Assembly: GCA_007570785.1 (NCBI GenBank)
Contig: ML660774.1
Span: forward strand, 6,663,404 to 6,727,403
DNA length: 64,000 nt
Source of the DNA: Antilocapra americana
Lineage: Eukaryota; Chordata; Mammalia; Artiodactyla; Antilocapridae
Reading direction: 5' to 3'
Below the pieces are notes generated by a model. That model was not told where the DNA came from and searched no databases. It saw only the letters and a program-made list of their open reading frames with translations. A program made the translations under genes and the position numbers. Positions 1-12,590 of the stretch are shown one piece after another. Each line of letters starts with the position of its first letter. The stretch's first letter is position 1.

Positions 1-322
1 CTGGATGGATTTGAAAGCATTATGCCAAGTGAAAGAAGCCAGACGCAAAAACCCACCTATTGTATGATTCCGTTTATGTGAAACATCCGGAATAGGCAAG
101 GCCGTAGAGACAGAAAGCAGGAAAGCAGTTACTGCTGCCGGGAGAAGGTGGGAATGAGATGGTGTTGGGAGGATGACTGCTTGGTGGGCATGGAGTTTCC
201 TTCTGGAGTGATATAAAAGCCCTAGAACTAGATGGATGTGATGGTTGCAAAACAGTGTCAATGTACCGAACACCACTGTGTAATGGTTAAAAAGGTGAAT
301 TATATTATGTGCATTTTACCAC
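1..322 (+). mobile_element. L1M-family 3' end fragment
   Basis: Contains the conserved end of ancient mammalian L1: GCATTATGCCAAGTGAAAGA, then TATTGTATGATTCC, AATAGGCAAGGC, AGAGACAGAAAGCAGG and TGTAATGGTTAAAAAGG, ending in a short A run near 330. It probably extends beyond the window start. Confidence 0.8.
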
Positions 323-521
323 AATTTTTAAAAAGTCACAGAGATTTCTTTTTGTAAACACCCTTTGTCTATCTGGGAGTTTTAAGTTGTTACTACTTTT
401 TTTACATTGCTTTTCCTTATTATGTCCTCAGACTTTTCAAATGGTCTGTAACAGTAGGTATTTCTCTTGTGCCCAGTGTTTTCCAGGAAACCTGCCATTC
501 ACAGCCCTGATTCTCCTGATC

Positions 522-708
522 TGAAAGTGAAAGTGGCTCAGTCGTGTCCGACTCTTTGCAACCGTATAGACTATACAGTCCATGGAATTCTCCAGGCCAG
601 AATACTGGAGTGGGTAGCTGTTCCCGTCTCCCAGGGATCTTCCCAACCCAGGGATTGAACCCAGGTCTCCTTCATTGCAGGTGGATTCTTTAACAGCTTG
701 GTTAATTT
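522..708 (-). mobile_element. Bov-tA SINE
   Basis: Antisense copy: GTGGCTCAGTCGTGTCCGAC at the left, AATACTGGAGTGGGTAGC in the middle, ATTGCAGGTGGATTCTTTA at the right, losing the tRNA-like end at about 705. Confidence 0.9.
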
Positions 709-1449
709 CTCTCAGACTTGCTCCATGGAAATTCCCCTGACTTACCTTCACCTGTACTTTGCCTGCACCTCTGTTTCCCCTCACCTTTTATGTTTCTGTT
801 CTTTGCTTAATTTAAGTATATCTTCAAGTAATTGCAGACTGTCCCATCTGGAAATGTCTATAATCCATCCTTAAAGCTGATTAATTCATTGCCATGGTTA
901 AATATACTTTGCCCTCTGCTTTTTTCTAGGCTTCAGTGTTACTTCTGTTTTTTCATATGTTGCTTGTTTTTTCTCCCAAGACATTATGAGATTCTTCCTA
1001 TTATCTATAGTATTTTGAAATTTCATTATGATATGCTTAGACACAAGCCTTTTTTCATGCATTCATTTGTTCACATATTCAAGTGGTCTCTTAAAATGTA
1101 AAGACTTTCACTTTTCAACTCGGAAATTTTTCTGTGTTATATCTTCACTAATTTTCCACTCCTCTATTTTCGCTAGTCTCTCTTCCCCAAACCCTTATTT
1201 GATAGATGGAAGGTGTCATATTTATGTTTCTCTTAGGTTTTTTTTTTTTTTTTATAGTTTCTTTTAGGCATGTCTTTCCTTGTTTTTTTTTTTTTTTTTT
1301 TTTTGAGATTTCCTTGACTCCTTCCTCCAATTACCCTATTGATTTATTTCATCTTGCCTCTCATTTTTTAAAAAACATTTTTTTATGTGGGCCATTTTTA
1401 AAGTCTTTCTTGAATTTGTTACAATATTGCTTCTGTTATGTTTGAGGGT
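709..1449. other. Unassigned AT- and pyrimidine-rich stretch with T runs
   Basis: No gene or recognisable element apart from T tracts at 1238-1253 (16 T) and 1283-1304 (22 T), which resemble the A-tails of antisense retroelements. Confidence 0.6.
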
Positions 1450-1556
1450 TTTGGCCATGAGGCATTCCGGCTCTTTGCTCCCTGGCCAGGAATGAAACCT
1501 GCAGCCCTGCACTGGAAAGTGAAGTCTTCACCGCTGGACCACCAAGGAAGTCCTTC
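1450..1556 (-). mobile_element. CHR-type tRNA-derived SINE
   Basis: Antisense cetartiodactyl CHR element: GGCCATGAGGCATTCCGGC, CAGGAATGAAACCTGCAGCC and the end CTGGACCACCAAGGAAGTCC. Confidence 0.8.
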
Positions 1557-3024
1557 TCATATTTTTAATTTGTAAGGATTTTCAACTTGTTTCATACCCA
1601 TTCCTTTATCAAAACATCCTGCTTTAATTTTATAGATAAAATATAATTCTTCAGTCTTCAGGGGAATGCCACAGTTGTGTGTTCATTTAGTTCTTTCCCT
1701 ATTTTCCACATCATTCCTTCCTTCTGGGATCCCATTTTCAATCTCTTTATCATGAAGTCTCTTTTTTTATCCTTTATATTGATTCAAGTTATCCATTCAT
1801 ATTTAAGAGTAAGAGTCGAAAAGAAGGTTGAGAACATTATGTATTGGAATAAGGTTCTTGTTTTTTTGTTGTTGTTGTTTTGGTTTTTTAGGTCTCAGGC
1901 AGGAAGGCAGCTGTTAACCGTTAGGATTTCATCAAAAGCCAGAATGTGAAGGTCTTTCAAGGGGAAGGTAGATACTTCATTTTCCAAAAGAGAAACTCTG
2001 ATTCTTCAGCTTTGGAATGCTTAGGTCATAGCATTCTGTGGAATAGGTTGGGAGGTTGATTGCTTAATTTACCAACTTTTAAAGAAGCCACATGTTTGCA
2101 GCCTCCAATTTCACCTCCTTTTGCCATTCTGAAGTCTCCAATTCCTAAGCCCTGGAGGAATCCCGCAGGGCGCACCATATCTCCCTCCCTTTGATCTAGA
2201 TTCCCCCGGATGAGTACTCATTGCTTTCTTCCTTCTCCTTGTGTAAGTCCATCCATCACGTTCCCCAGGCCTTCTTCCCTTCAGAGTTTTGTGGAAATCC
2301 CTCATCTGCGGATGGGCCCTCTCCAATCTCTCTGACACTGCAGGTTAATATGTTTTTAATCTTTTATTATCCTTACATTATAGGGTGTCTCCAGGGAGAA
2401 GATCTTATTTTTTTTTTCTCTATTTGCTATGGACTTAACCTCTCAATTTATTAATTTTGCCCAACTGCAAAAGGATCTTTTCTAAAGTTACTTATTTAAA
2501 ATTCTGTTATAAATCTCTCCCCTACTTGTGAGTTGATCTTGTATTACCAAAGCCTCTGCTTCACCGAGTTACTTCAAGTCTTCCTCAGACTTAATGTTGA
2601 GTGAGTGAGTAATTTAACTTTTTTTCCTAAAGGGACTGATTTATTTTGACCTGCTCCACCATCTCCCTAGAGTTCTTTGGAGAAGCATTAACCATCACAT
2701 GTAGTTAACAATTCCTCTCACTCACCTGGGTCAGCCTGAACAGAGTTACTCATATGAAAAGTATCTTGAAGGCAAGTGTCTGCCCCTGTGATTTTCAGGG
2801 TAGGGCTTACATTCAAAATGTCTCCAATTTTTGTCAGTGGCATCTTAATATTCATAGACATCTCTTCTGACTTTCAGTCCTATGAGACTTCTGTTATACT
2901 CAAGTTTCTGCTGTTCTGGACAAAGAATGTTGTGGGCTTCGTAGGTTGTTTTGGGGGCCATGCCTTTTACTCTGAGTGAAATGGAAAAGCATGACAAGGT
3001 TTGACACGGTCCACCTTAGGTTTA
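1557..3024. other. No recognisable feature
   Basis: Unique-looking AT-rich sequence. Open frames are short and show no domain. Confidence 0.6.
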
Positions 3025-3465
3025 CAAAGACTGCTCTGGCTGCTGTGTTGAGAAGAGATTACAGAGGGACAGGAAATGGATCAAAAAGATTGCTAGGAGA
3101 CCAGCACAGTAACCAGGCCCGAGGTAGTGGGGACTTGAACCATTGCAGGGGAGGAGGTGAGGAGTGTTCAGGTATGAATGTATTTTGAAGTTGGAGCCAG
3201 TAGAATTTTCTTATATTGGACTTGGGTTGAAAGAAAACTCAGGATGCAGGATTGGACTCTGGATTTTTAACTTGAGCCTCTGATGTCACTTCCATGAGGA
3301 TGATGGGGAAAGTTGTGGGTGGAACAGTTTTGGGGATCTGTATCTATCAAGGTTGACATGTCAGTTAGACATCTGAGTGTCAAGCAAGCAGTTAGATTAT
3401 ACAAATGAGGCGTTTGGAAGGGAAGTGTGAGCCAGAAATATAAATCACTCCCATGAATACTTGAC
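3025..3465 (+). repeat. Ancient mammalian interspersed repeat, family not assigned
   Basis: Phrases such as CTCTGGCTGCTGTGTTGAGA, GGAGACCAGCACAG, TATTTTGAAGTTGGAGCC and CATGTCAGTTAGACATC match a dispersed mammalian repeat I have seen often but cannot name with certainty. Confidence 0.5.
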
Positions 3466-3627
3466 TACAAGCGATTCATCTAGTATACTTTTAAAAGCAA
3501 TCATCAGGAGCACTTAGGAATTTGTATAAAGTGAGAACCTTTAAAATCTACAAACTGTCTCAAGTAAAGAAAATATTTGTGAATTCTGAGTCTAATAATC
3601 AGATGGACATAATATGTTTTATAAATG

Positions 3628-4012
3628 TTATGGGCCGAACCATCTCTCCCCAAAATTCCTCTGTTGAAGTTCTAAAGCCCAGTGTCTCAGACTGTGACTG
3701 TGTTTGGAGATGGGGCCTTTAAAGAGGTAATTAAGATAACGTGAGGGCATGGGGGTGGGCCTTAATCCAGTATGACTGGCGTCCTTGTAAGAGGAGGTCA
3801 CAACACAGACACACGGGCAGGCAGGCACACATGAAAACACAAGAAGGCGGCCAACTGCAAGCCCAGGAGAGAGGCCTCAGAAGAAACCAGCCCTGTGCAT
3901 GCCCCGACCTGGGACTTCTAGCTTCCAGAAATATGAGAAGTTAAATTTCTGTGATAAATGCCCAATCTGTGGTACTTTGTTATGTATTAGTACAAGGACA
4001 CAATAGATAGCT
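3628..4012 (+). mobile_element. MaLR-type (MLT1-like) LTR fragment
   Basis: Solo long terminal repeat of an old non-coding ERVL-MaLR element: GTTATGGGCCGAACCATC at the left, TTTGGAGATGGGGCCTTTAA, GTCCTTGTAAGAGG, AAGGCGGCCAACTGCAAGCC and near the right TGTGGTACTTTGTTATG. No internal genes accompany it. A second copy of the same family is at 18285-18640. Confidence 0.7.
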
Positions 4013-4044
4013 AAATGAACTTGAATTAATTATGTACGTTGTGT

Positions 4045-4144
4045 NNNNNNNNNNNNNNNNNNNNNNNNNNNNNNNNNNNNNNNNNNNNNNNNNNNNNNNN
4101 NNNNNNNNNNNNNNNNNNNNNNNNNNNNNNNNNNNNNNNNNNNN
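4045..4144. other. Assembly gap (100 N)
   Basis: Exactly 100 N, the convention for a gap of unknown size. The LTR on its left and unique sequence on its right are therefore not proven to be contiguous. Confidence 1.
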
Positions 4145-6246
4145 GGGGAGGCACTGTGGTCAAGACAGAGAAGGCATTAACTGAAGGTTTGGAAGTGCAG
4201 AATTTCCTCCCGAGAGGATGAGCTCGCCTGTTTTATTCAATGTGTATCTAGAGGGAAGATAGCTTTGTTTTTTCTCTGTTTTCAAGTCCTGTCTTTTCAC
4301 TTATTTTTTCCTGTCTGGGTGTTGCCTTTCACAGGGAAAAACAATGACTTTTTAACTCCACTCCTTTTAACAAGAAGCGGCTTTATTAGCATCTTTATCT
4401 TACCGAAGGTGAGGCAAGTCATTGAAATTTAATATCATTTATTATCCAGAATCTGGTGTGCGCTGTGTGTGTGTGTTGATTTAAATGTGTTCATGAACAA
4501 GATATTGTGAAAACACTTGTTAGGAGACTTAGTGCAGTTAATAGCCAGCAGTTGGGTGCGGCAAGTCTCTGCCTGTTCATTACTCACAGCAATTGAGTGA
4601 GTAACTTGGTCATGTGCTGAATATCATCATTTGCTCAGTGGTGTAGAGCCTCGAAAGAGAGTATGGTCAGCTGGGATCCGTACCCAAAACTGACCTTGCA
4701 AAAATCCAGAAACTCGTCTCTGAATTGCTGGCAACACCAGATATTCCTGGAAGGGAAGAGAAAATGAAACATTCCCACTCACTCAGAGATAAGGCTTAGA
4801 AGAGAACCAGCCGGTGGAGGTAGCCCTCACCAGTGGGAGTCTCAGATCCCTGAGGGCCAGGTGTGAAGCACCCTGTAGTAGCTTCTGGAACATTCCCTGG
4901 GGCCCAGCACACAGAAAGCCTAGAGAATGTTGGCTAAACAAATAGATCTGATTTTTTTTCCCCCTTACGAGAGACTTTTGCTAGGAGGTAGCAGGGGAAA
5001 AGCCTAGAATGCAAGGTGAGCACTTTTTAAATAAAACAAGCAAAACTAACTTTTTAATGAAAATTCAGTAAATCCAGAACTCAATCAAAAATCCAGAATC
5101 AAGGCTTGGACCCAGAAGGAGACTCTCTAGCTGGAGAGGGATTCCCAGACTCCCTCCTTCGATAAGGTTTCACTTCTGCTGGGGTTCCCTAGGCTGTGCT
5201 GACCTCAGGGGTGTCCCTACTTGAAAAGTAAATCTTGCCTGAGCCTAGATGCCATTGCCTTCTTCGTGTTCCCTTCAGTACAGCTGCAGGAGGCTGGGGC
5301 CCCGCAGACAGGGTTCCACACGGTGGAGCAGATGGAAAAGAAGACACAGTAGACGTGAGCGTTGGAACAGCCCCACTTTGAAAGACTGAGCTAATTCCTT
5401 TTCACCTGCAAAGACCTGGTGCAAACCGGGTCACCTCTTCTGGGTTCTTGAGTCCCAGTTCTTGGTTTTGCTTCAGAAGATGTACTCGTCCATCAAGATT
5501 GTGGCCCCTGAAAAACAGAGTCCCTTTCTCTGTCATGTCCGAGGCTCTCCCTCCAAATTCCAGGTTCAAGTTGGAGAGCTGGGCCCACTTCCCTGATGAT
5601 GGACCTCCCCCCGCCCCAACATTACTCTTCCTCCAGTGAGTCCTCCATCCTTACAAGCAGAAAGGAACCCTGTGCTGCCCAAGAGCCACCTGAGCACCGC
5701 AAGCCAGAGTAGCCTCAGGGAGCATCTGTCACACACAGCCACGGTAGGACCAGCTGCTGCTGTTCCCTGTCACATGCTGACCCCAGCACATTTGGAGGAA
5801 GAGAGGAAAGAAACATCATGAGAACAGCTCAGTGACAGACTGCCACCCTGAGAACCAGCTCTGCCTGCTTTCCAGTTCCGCCCCTGACCTGCTCTGCATT
5901 TATGATATTTGAACTGCGGAATCAGAGGATTGAAGTAGAGCGACTGTGTCTTCAAAGTGGTCACAGGAAGGTCAAAAACAAGCAGCAGCTCCATTTTAAT
6001 GGTTTTTCTTGGGGAGTAGGCAGCCTGGCCTCCAGCACTGCCTCATCCGTGCATCCCTGTGTCCCAAGTCAGGGCTGCCCCTCCTGGGAAGAAGGATGCT
6101 TCAGGGAGCACGTGGGGCCACTTCCTTTCTTCTTGGCTGGGATTCGGGGTGTAAAAGTCTCAGAACAAGGCTGGTCTCTCACACCTGTCACTCCGTCAGC
6201 CTATTTGTGGGGTTTTCTGGGCCTTTCTCTGTCGTTGGCTGCGTAC
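4145..6246. other. No recognisable feature
   Basis: Mixed unique-looking sequence. A short GT run lies near 4462-4475. No gene, exon pair or clear repeat is recognised. Confidence 0.6.
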
Positions 6247-6468
6247 ATGCGTGCTTAGTCGCTTTAGTCGCGTCTGACTCTTTGCTCTTTGCAACCTCAC
6301 GGTCTGTATCCTGCCAGGCTCGTCTGTCCATGGGAGTCTCCAGGCAAGAATACCGGAGTGGATAGCCATACCATCCTCCAAGGGATCTTCCCAACTCAGG
6401 GATCGAACCTGCGTCTCTTAGTCTCCTGCACTGGCAGGCTGGTTCTTTACCACTGGCACCACCATTGA
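6247..6468 (-). mobile_element. Bov-tA SINE
   Basis: Antisense copy with CGTGCTTAGTCGCTTTAGTC at the left, AGAATACCGGAGTGGATAGC in the middle and GGTTCTTTACCACTGGCACC at the right. Confidence 0.88.
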
Positions 6469-8948
6469 CTAGCAGATGCCAAATGGTTTCACGTTCTAAT
6501 CCCCCCCTTCCGCTAACTTTTCCATCATCACCACACCCACCCTCGTAATGAGCCTGAACTTGATGTTGTCCAAACATGAGCTCCTGAACTGAAAACTCAA
6601 CTTTATGATTTAATGCACAGGTTTCCCCCCGTAAGAAATTTATCTAACCTTGGCCAGGTTTTAGTTTGTCATTATGCCGCATGTAATGTTCTTAGATTAA
6701 TCTTCCTTCTCACTCCCTCAGCTTGGCTTTATATTAGTCACACCTGGTTCAGAAATGCTTTATATCTTCATATTCTGAACACTAATATTTCAGATAGACA
6801 TGGACAATCTCTCTGGGAGCCTCAGAGAGGCTTCACTTGGCTGAGAAAGGGGTTGAGGAGAAATATCTTGTATCGTTTGAAAGATATAAAAAGGGCTTCT
6901 CTGTGTTTTTGTGTTGTTTAGGTTTTTTTAAGGGATGACCTGGGCTACACATGAGACTTCTTGAGAGTTTGAGTCTGTCTGACACTTTTATCTTTTACTA
7001 CTTCCTGTCTCAGTTTTATTCAGTGCTGGTCAAAAATAAATGTCACAAAACTTCACCACAAAAACATTAGTCAGAGGTGAATGCTTTGTTCTTTGCCAAA
7101 ACCTTGGAGAAAAGGAGGTTCAGAATTTAGATTTCCACACCGCCCCCCTTATCTTTCCTAGAAAGAGCTCTTCTTTGGAAATAACTCAAGACCACAGATT
7201 CTTCCTAATCCCACCTGTCTTTGAATCTTTGTGATTTTCAGTCTAAATAAAGTAAATGTTCTTGACTTTCAGTTGGGTTTCTAAATGAGGAAACCATGTG
7301 CAAAGTCCCTCCGCAGGGCTTTTTTGGTATTTTAAACTTTTATTCTCTCTCAAATGATGATGGTTCCTCCGTGAGTCTTGACAATAATTTCTAAATTAGC
7401 CTTGTCTGAACTTGTGCTTGGTAATCTCAGGTATTTAATTGTAAGTGTCATAGATTCCTAGCATTTCCAATGCAGGTGTCAGATTAAAAAAGACAGTCTG
7501 ACATCCTCATTGCGTGGGTCATTTTAGTCATTTTCCACACCAGGAGAAGGTAATTAGTACTGTCCCCTCACTGCGGGGCTACAGTACATGTGACACTTCC
7601 ATGTGTGGACTGCGATGCACATGGTACCAGCGCGTTTTCTTATGAGGCCCCACAGAGGATACCATGGTCAGAAAGCCAGATCGTGGAAAGCAGTGAGGTA
7701 ATTCTGCCAAGAAGTGGAGTAGCCAGAGCTAATGCACAGTCCTGTCTGCTGAAATGTTTATTTTACATAATTCCTGAAAAGTGAGCGGAAACCATGCTTT
7801 TAAGTTGGCTTAAGAGAGATTGTGTGATGGGGGAAATCAGATGCGCAGAGTGTTCAAAGGAGGACACTTCGGAGCTTAGAGTCAGATTTGTTGTTCTTCA
7901 GCTTCTTACTAATTGCTGCGCAGAGCTCACAGCTGCTTTTGAAATCAGGCAGACTTCTGGACAAAGTAGGAAAAGAATCAACCGTGGGGAGATGGCGATT
8001 TCTGGTACCAATTTTGACGTTGCTTCACAGTCAATGTTTTTTCAGTTCTTCCCAAATATGTATCCCTTTCCAGGCATCAGAATGCTCAAGTCCTTACCTC
8101 CTTTTTAGCTGGAATTTCACTGGAGAATTTAAATGCCTAATCAGTAGGTTGCTTGGTGAGCAAGGGATTCAGAGACAAGGGGAGCGAATTGTTTCAGGGG
8201 AGGATACCTCTGGGCGAGGCAGCGACCCATTACTAGCGCCTGCAGACAGCAGCCTGGCCAGCTCTTCTGACTCCATGTGTGTCCATCCGTTCCCTGCTTC
8301 TCTGCATGGGTTGTACCCCAGGAACCTTGTCAATCCCTGGTTTGGGCTTTACCTCTTTTTCCAAGTGCTGGATATGTATCCACCCATTGCCCAAGTCACA
8401 CACATGAATGTACTTAAAGAGCACACGCCTGCCAGGCTTTGGTTCCCAATTTTTCCTCCACTCAAAGCATCATACAGTTGATTTTATGTCCCCTCATTAG
8501 ATCACACTCTAGTCCCTGCCTTCTGAGATTGTCCCATGTTGATTTTAATAGGATTAGAGATGGTTTCAAACTCAGTTTAGTTTACTGAATGGAAGTTTAC
8601 TGGGCATATACCATTGAAACTGAAAACTTCCAGTGTCTCTTTTGGAGGAATTCAAAGGAAACCAGAGCCTGGTAAAGATGAGTAGAACAGAAAACTATTT
8701 CTAAACTCCTCAGTGGCATTGCTTACTTCATGGATTCATGTCATTACTGATATTTTATATTACAGTAAAATTTCCAGTCTGACATATTTCCCACTGTCAG
8801 GGGGGGGAAAATCAGTGAATGGTGCATCTGGGACAGAATTTGAAATAGATGAATTGTTCCTCTTATAATCACCTGCATGTAAAGTTGATGACTGTGGGAT
8901 GAGAGAAATCAGTGGCCAACTTCCAAAGATCCCAAATAATGTCCTGAA
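6469..8948. other. No recognisable feature
   Basis: AT-rich sequence without a recognisable gene. Overlapping frames around 7.8-8.5 kb (up to 197 codons) show low complexity and no domain. Confidence 0.6.
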
Positions 8949-9670
8949 TTTTTTTTTTTAGCTTTTTTGAGGTATAATTGGCAAATAAAATTGTAAGATA
9001 AGATGGACAACATGATGATTTGACATGTTTATGCATTGTGAAAGGATCCTCTCCAATGAGTCAATTAATGCACCCACCACCTCCATATTTAAATTTATCT
9101 GTGGGTTTAAATTCTGTTCTCATAGCAAATTTCAATTATAAAACAGTATTATCCACTAGAGTCACTGTACTATACATTATGCTCTCAGAACATATTCCTC
9201 TTATGGCTGAAAGTCTGTTCCCTGTTTCCCCCCACCCCCGCCCCCAGCCCCTGGAAACCACTTTTCTATTTTCTGTTTCTATGAGTTTAACCTTTTTTTA
9301 AGATTCCACATTTAAGTGATACCATGTGGTATTTGTCTTTCTCTGTCTGACTTATTTCACTTAGCATAATACCCTCGAGGTTCATCCATATTATTGCAAG
9401 TGATAGGATTTCCTTCATTTTTTAAGGCAGAATAATATTCAGTTATATACATATATATATCAATTATACATTTATCCCACATTTTCTTTTATCCATTCAC
9501 CTATGGACATACACTTAGGTTGTTTCTGTGTTTTGCCCAGGGTGAATAATGCCACTAGGAACACAGAACAGACGCTTCTTTGAGATAATGATTTCCTTTC
9601 CTTTGGCTATATACCCAGAAGTGGAATTGCTGAATCATATGGTATGTCTATTTTTAATTTATCCAATGTG
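8949..9670 (-). mobile_element. L1M-family 3' end fragment (antisense)
   Basis: Classic antisense phrases of an old eutherian L1: TTTTTTGAGGTATAATTGGC, CACTTAGCATAATACC, AGGTTCATCCATATTATTGC, GGCTATATACCCAGAAGTGG and TGCTGAATCATATGGTATG. Confidence 0.88.
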
Positions 9671-9765
9671 CTTTATATATTATCTATTATATATTTATAT
9701 ATCTATATATTTTATATATTTATATGTGTGATGTATATATTATATATTTATATATATGATGCCTT
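9671..9765. repeat. AT-rich low-complexity tract
   Basis: Dense TATATATT repeats at 9675-9760, likely an expanded terminus of the neighbouring L1. Confidence 0.75.
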
Positions 9766-10231
9766 TGGTGCCTGCCATGCCTGTAGGCCCTTCTGGGAGT
9801 TTAGAGGAAAGAGAAAGTCAGTGAGCAGAGTCTTAGATGCTGGAAGCCTTGGATGAGCAGAGGAGGAGGAAGAGTTGGCTCTTCAGCCATGGCCTTGGAA
9901 AGGCTGGGTTCCCAGAGTGATGGCGCCACAGTGTGAGGAGCAACGGGCAGAACCCACCAAGGGGACTGATGACAGCATCTCTGGAACTTGGCTTACTTTT
10001 GGGCTTCCCTGCCAGGCCTGGATGGAGCCTGGCTGTTCTGGGCTCCCATGCATGCCCAGCCCAGATGTCTGAGGCTGAGGTCACCTGAGTGGGTCTCGCT
10101 CCTCACTGCGCAAAAGAGCATATTTACCAGCAAATGTCAGGAGCTTCGGGGGATCAGAGTCCTGCGAGGCCAGCTTTGCTTGTGCTGAGCCCTACTCTGT
10201 CACCGAAACTCTGGGCTTCACTTTCTCATCA
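9766..10231. other. No recognisable feature
   Basis: Moderately GC-rich unique sequence; short open frames only. Confidence 0.5.
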
Positions 10232-10428
10232 TAGGCTTCCCTGGTGGCTCAGATGGTAAAGAATCCCCCTGCAATGCAGGAGACCTGGGTTTGATCCCTG
10301 GGTTGGGAAGATGACCTGGAGAAGGGATCGGCTACCCACTCCAGTATTCTGGACTGGAGAATTCCATGGACTGGATAGTCCATAGGGTCACAAAGAGTCT
10401 AACATGACTGAGAGACTTTCACTTTCAG
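10232..10428 (+). mobile_element. Bov-tA SINE
   Basis: Complete sense copy from GGCTTCCCTGGTGGCTCAG through TATTCTGGACTGGAGAATTC to ACATGACTGAGAGACTTTC. Confidence 0.93.
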
Positions 10429-10798
10429 CCTTCATATGTGAAGATAAGGCTCTTAACTCTGCCCATACGGCACACACGTTGAGCTTTCTGTTTTTCCTTA
10501 GTAACAGTAGGAGAATTTTGCTTATTCACCTAATATTCTGGATGGGTTTCACTGATCTTGTGCCCAGCAGCTCACATTTTGTCATACTTGGCATTTAAAG
10601 AGGTACTTCCTGGGATAAACAATGGAGGTGGGCGGCCCAAGGGGAGGGGATGGGAAGACCAGGAAGGAATTGTCTCTTCCCATCCAGGGAAGGTGACATT
10701 TTTATTACAAACAAGAAGTCGAATTCACCAACTGATGGATTAGAGGATGATTTGATATAAAGGGAAAGAGAGAACCACTGAGTTGCCCATAATAGAGC

Positions 10799-10818
10799 TG
10801 TGTGTGTGTGTGTGTGTG
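10799..10818. repeat. (TG)10 microsatellite
   Basis: Ten uninterrupted TG units. Confidence 0.95.
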
Positions 10819-11027
10819 TTATGATATGTTCACCCAGACAAAACCTTACCAGCCAGTTCTTGTGGATGTTGGGGTCTCAGGAAATGTGTGTCGAGATGGG
10901 GTAGTGGTGGTCACAGGACTAAAATGTAAATGATTCTTAGGGAAGAATTATTAGTTTTACAGTTAATGGAAATAAGAATTTACTTTAAAAAAAAGAAAAC
11001 TGCACTCAGCTGCAGTTTATCTATTTA

Positions 11028-11145
11028 TTTATGGCTGCCCTGTGTGGCATATGGGATCTTAGTTCCCGAGAAGGGATTGAACCTTCACCCGCTACAGTAG
11101 AAGTCTGGAATCTTATTGAGTGGGCTGCTACGGAAGTCCCCTGGA
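11028..11145 (-). mobile_element. CHR-type SINE
   Basis: Antisense copy: TGGCTGCCCTGTGTGGCATA, GAGAAGGGATTGAACC and GGGCTGCTACGGAAGTCCCC. Confidence 0.8.
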
Positions 11146-11379
11146 AATTTACTTTTAATTGGACAATTTTCTTTTCTTCTTTATAAGCTAAAAACCTTAC
11201 CTTATAATCTTAGTACACAAGGTAACATACCTTCATTTTAGATAATTGGAAAATACAGAAAGCCCCACACTTCCCCAGAAATAAAAATCTTGGCTTTCAT
11301 TCTTGGTCCCTTTATTGTTCATCCAAAGATCAAATAAGAAATACCCCAAAAGGTAGAAAGCTCAAATCCAGATCTCACC

Positions 11380-11860
11380 TTCTCAATACTTGCTGCCCTT
11401 GAGGGGACTCTCTCTTCACACTGCCAACGGACAACCGAGCTCTGGGTGGGACCCGTCTCCTCCCTCCCTTGCAGGCTCTCCTGGTTTCAAATATCACCTC
11501 TTGACTCCAAAATCTGGATTTCCAATCTCGACAGTCCGTGTAATCAATCTTCTACAGAAAATGCACTGTTCACTCCACTTTCTTCTCTCCTTCTATCGCC
11601 CTAAGACATCTCTCTTACCAGATGCCAAGACTGTGACAACATCCTCTAAACTGCTCTCCCCCACTCCAGGGCCTTCTTCTAACCCATCCTTTGTCCTGGG
11701 ATTAATTTTAATTTTCCAAAGCAATGCTTTGAACATTGCCCTTCCCCTGTTGCCTCTCTGGTGCCTCTAGGGTAATGTGCTAACACTTGACCCTGGAAAT
11801 CAAAGTGCTTTGCAGTCTTGCCCTTGTTTACTTGATTGACTCATCTTTCCCATGACAGTC
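11380..11860. repeat. Possible ancient L2-like fragment
   Basis: Cytosine-rich text with L2-like phrasing (CTCCTTCTATCGCC, AAATATCACCTCTTGACTCC, TGCTTTGCAGTCTTGCCC). Assignment is weak and the strand is not called. Confidence 0.3.
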
Positions 11861-12185
11861 CAGTTACGGCAGAAACGTGTCACTTTTACTGAAAATCCAC
11901 GTGCTCCTCTGCGTTTCTCAGTCTCTTGCTGTTAGACTGGGCCCACATGGCTGGGTTCTGCCTAAAGAGATGTGGGTAGAAAGGTTTGTCACTTCTAGGC
12001 TTGGCCACGACAGCCCCTCCCTGGCTGTCTAGTCTCTCTTCAGGTTTCATAGTGTCTCCAGAGGCCACGTGTTGAGAAGGTGCTGTTAGGATATGATGGT
12101 GCCTCCATCAGCCTGGAGTCCTGAGTGTCGTGTGGAGTAGAACACCCTGTTGACTCCTGCTGGACAGGTAACATGAGTAAGAAGT

Positions 12186-12385
12186 TTGCCCCTGGTGGCT
12201 GGTAAAGAATCTGCCTGCAGGGTGGGAGACCTGGGTTCGGTCTCTGGGTGGAGAAGATCCCCTGAAGAAGGGAATGGCAACTGACTCCTGTATTCTTGCT
12301 TGGAGAAGCCCATGGACAGAGGAGACTGGCGGGCTACAGTCTATGGGATCGCAAAGATTCCCACACGACTAACACTTTTTCTTTG
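12186..12385 (+). mobile_element. Bov-tA SINE
   Basis: Sense copy lacking part of the tRNA-like head: CCCTGGTGGCTGGTAAAGAA, GCTTGGAGAAGCCCATGGAC and CACACGACTAACACTTT. Confidence 0.9.
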
Positions 12386-12479
12386 AGATTTTTAGGCTCA
12401 GTTTGTTACTAGACCTCTTGATTCTGAGTTGAGGTGGGAACACTCTTGAGTGGTCACACCAAGATGTGGGTAATGAAGG

Positions 12480-12590
12480 ATCAAGGGTAAGGGAAGGCTT
12501 CTCACATTGCTAGTAAGTGGCAGGGGTGGGATTTGAACCCAGGTCTTACTCTGCTATCTGATAACCACACTGCTCTCAGGACACTGGAGA
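12480..12590 (-). repeat. MIR fragment
   Basis: Antisense MIR core: TAGTAAGTGGCAGGGGTGG followed by ATTTGAACCCAGGTC. Confidence 0.75.

Noticed and set aside
7794..8481. Overlapping 104- and 197-codon plus-strand frames
   Set aside because: No domain, no exon-like boundaries, and composition typical of random AT-rich DNA.
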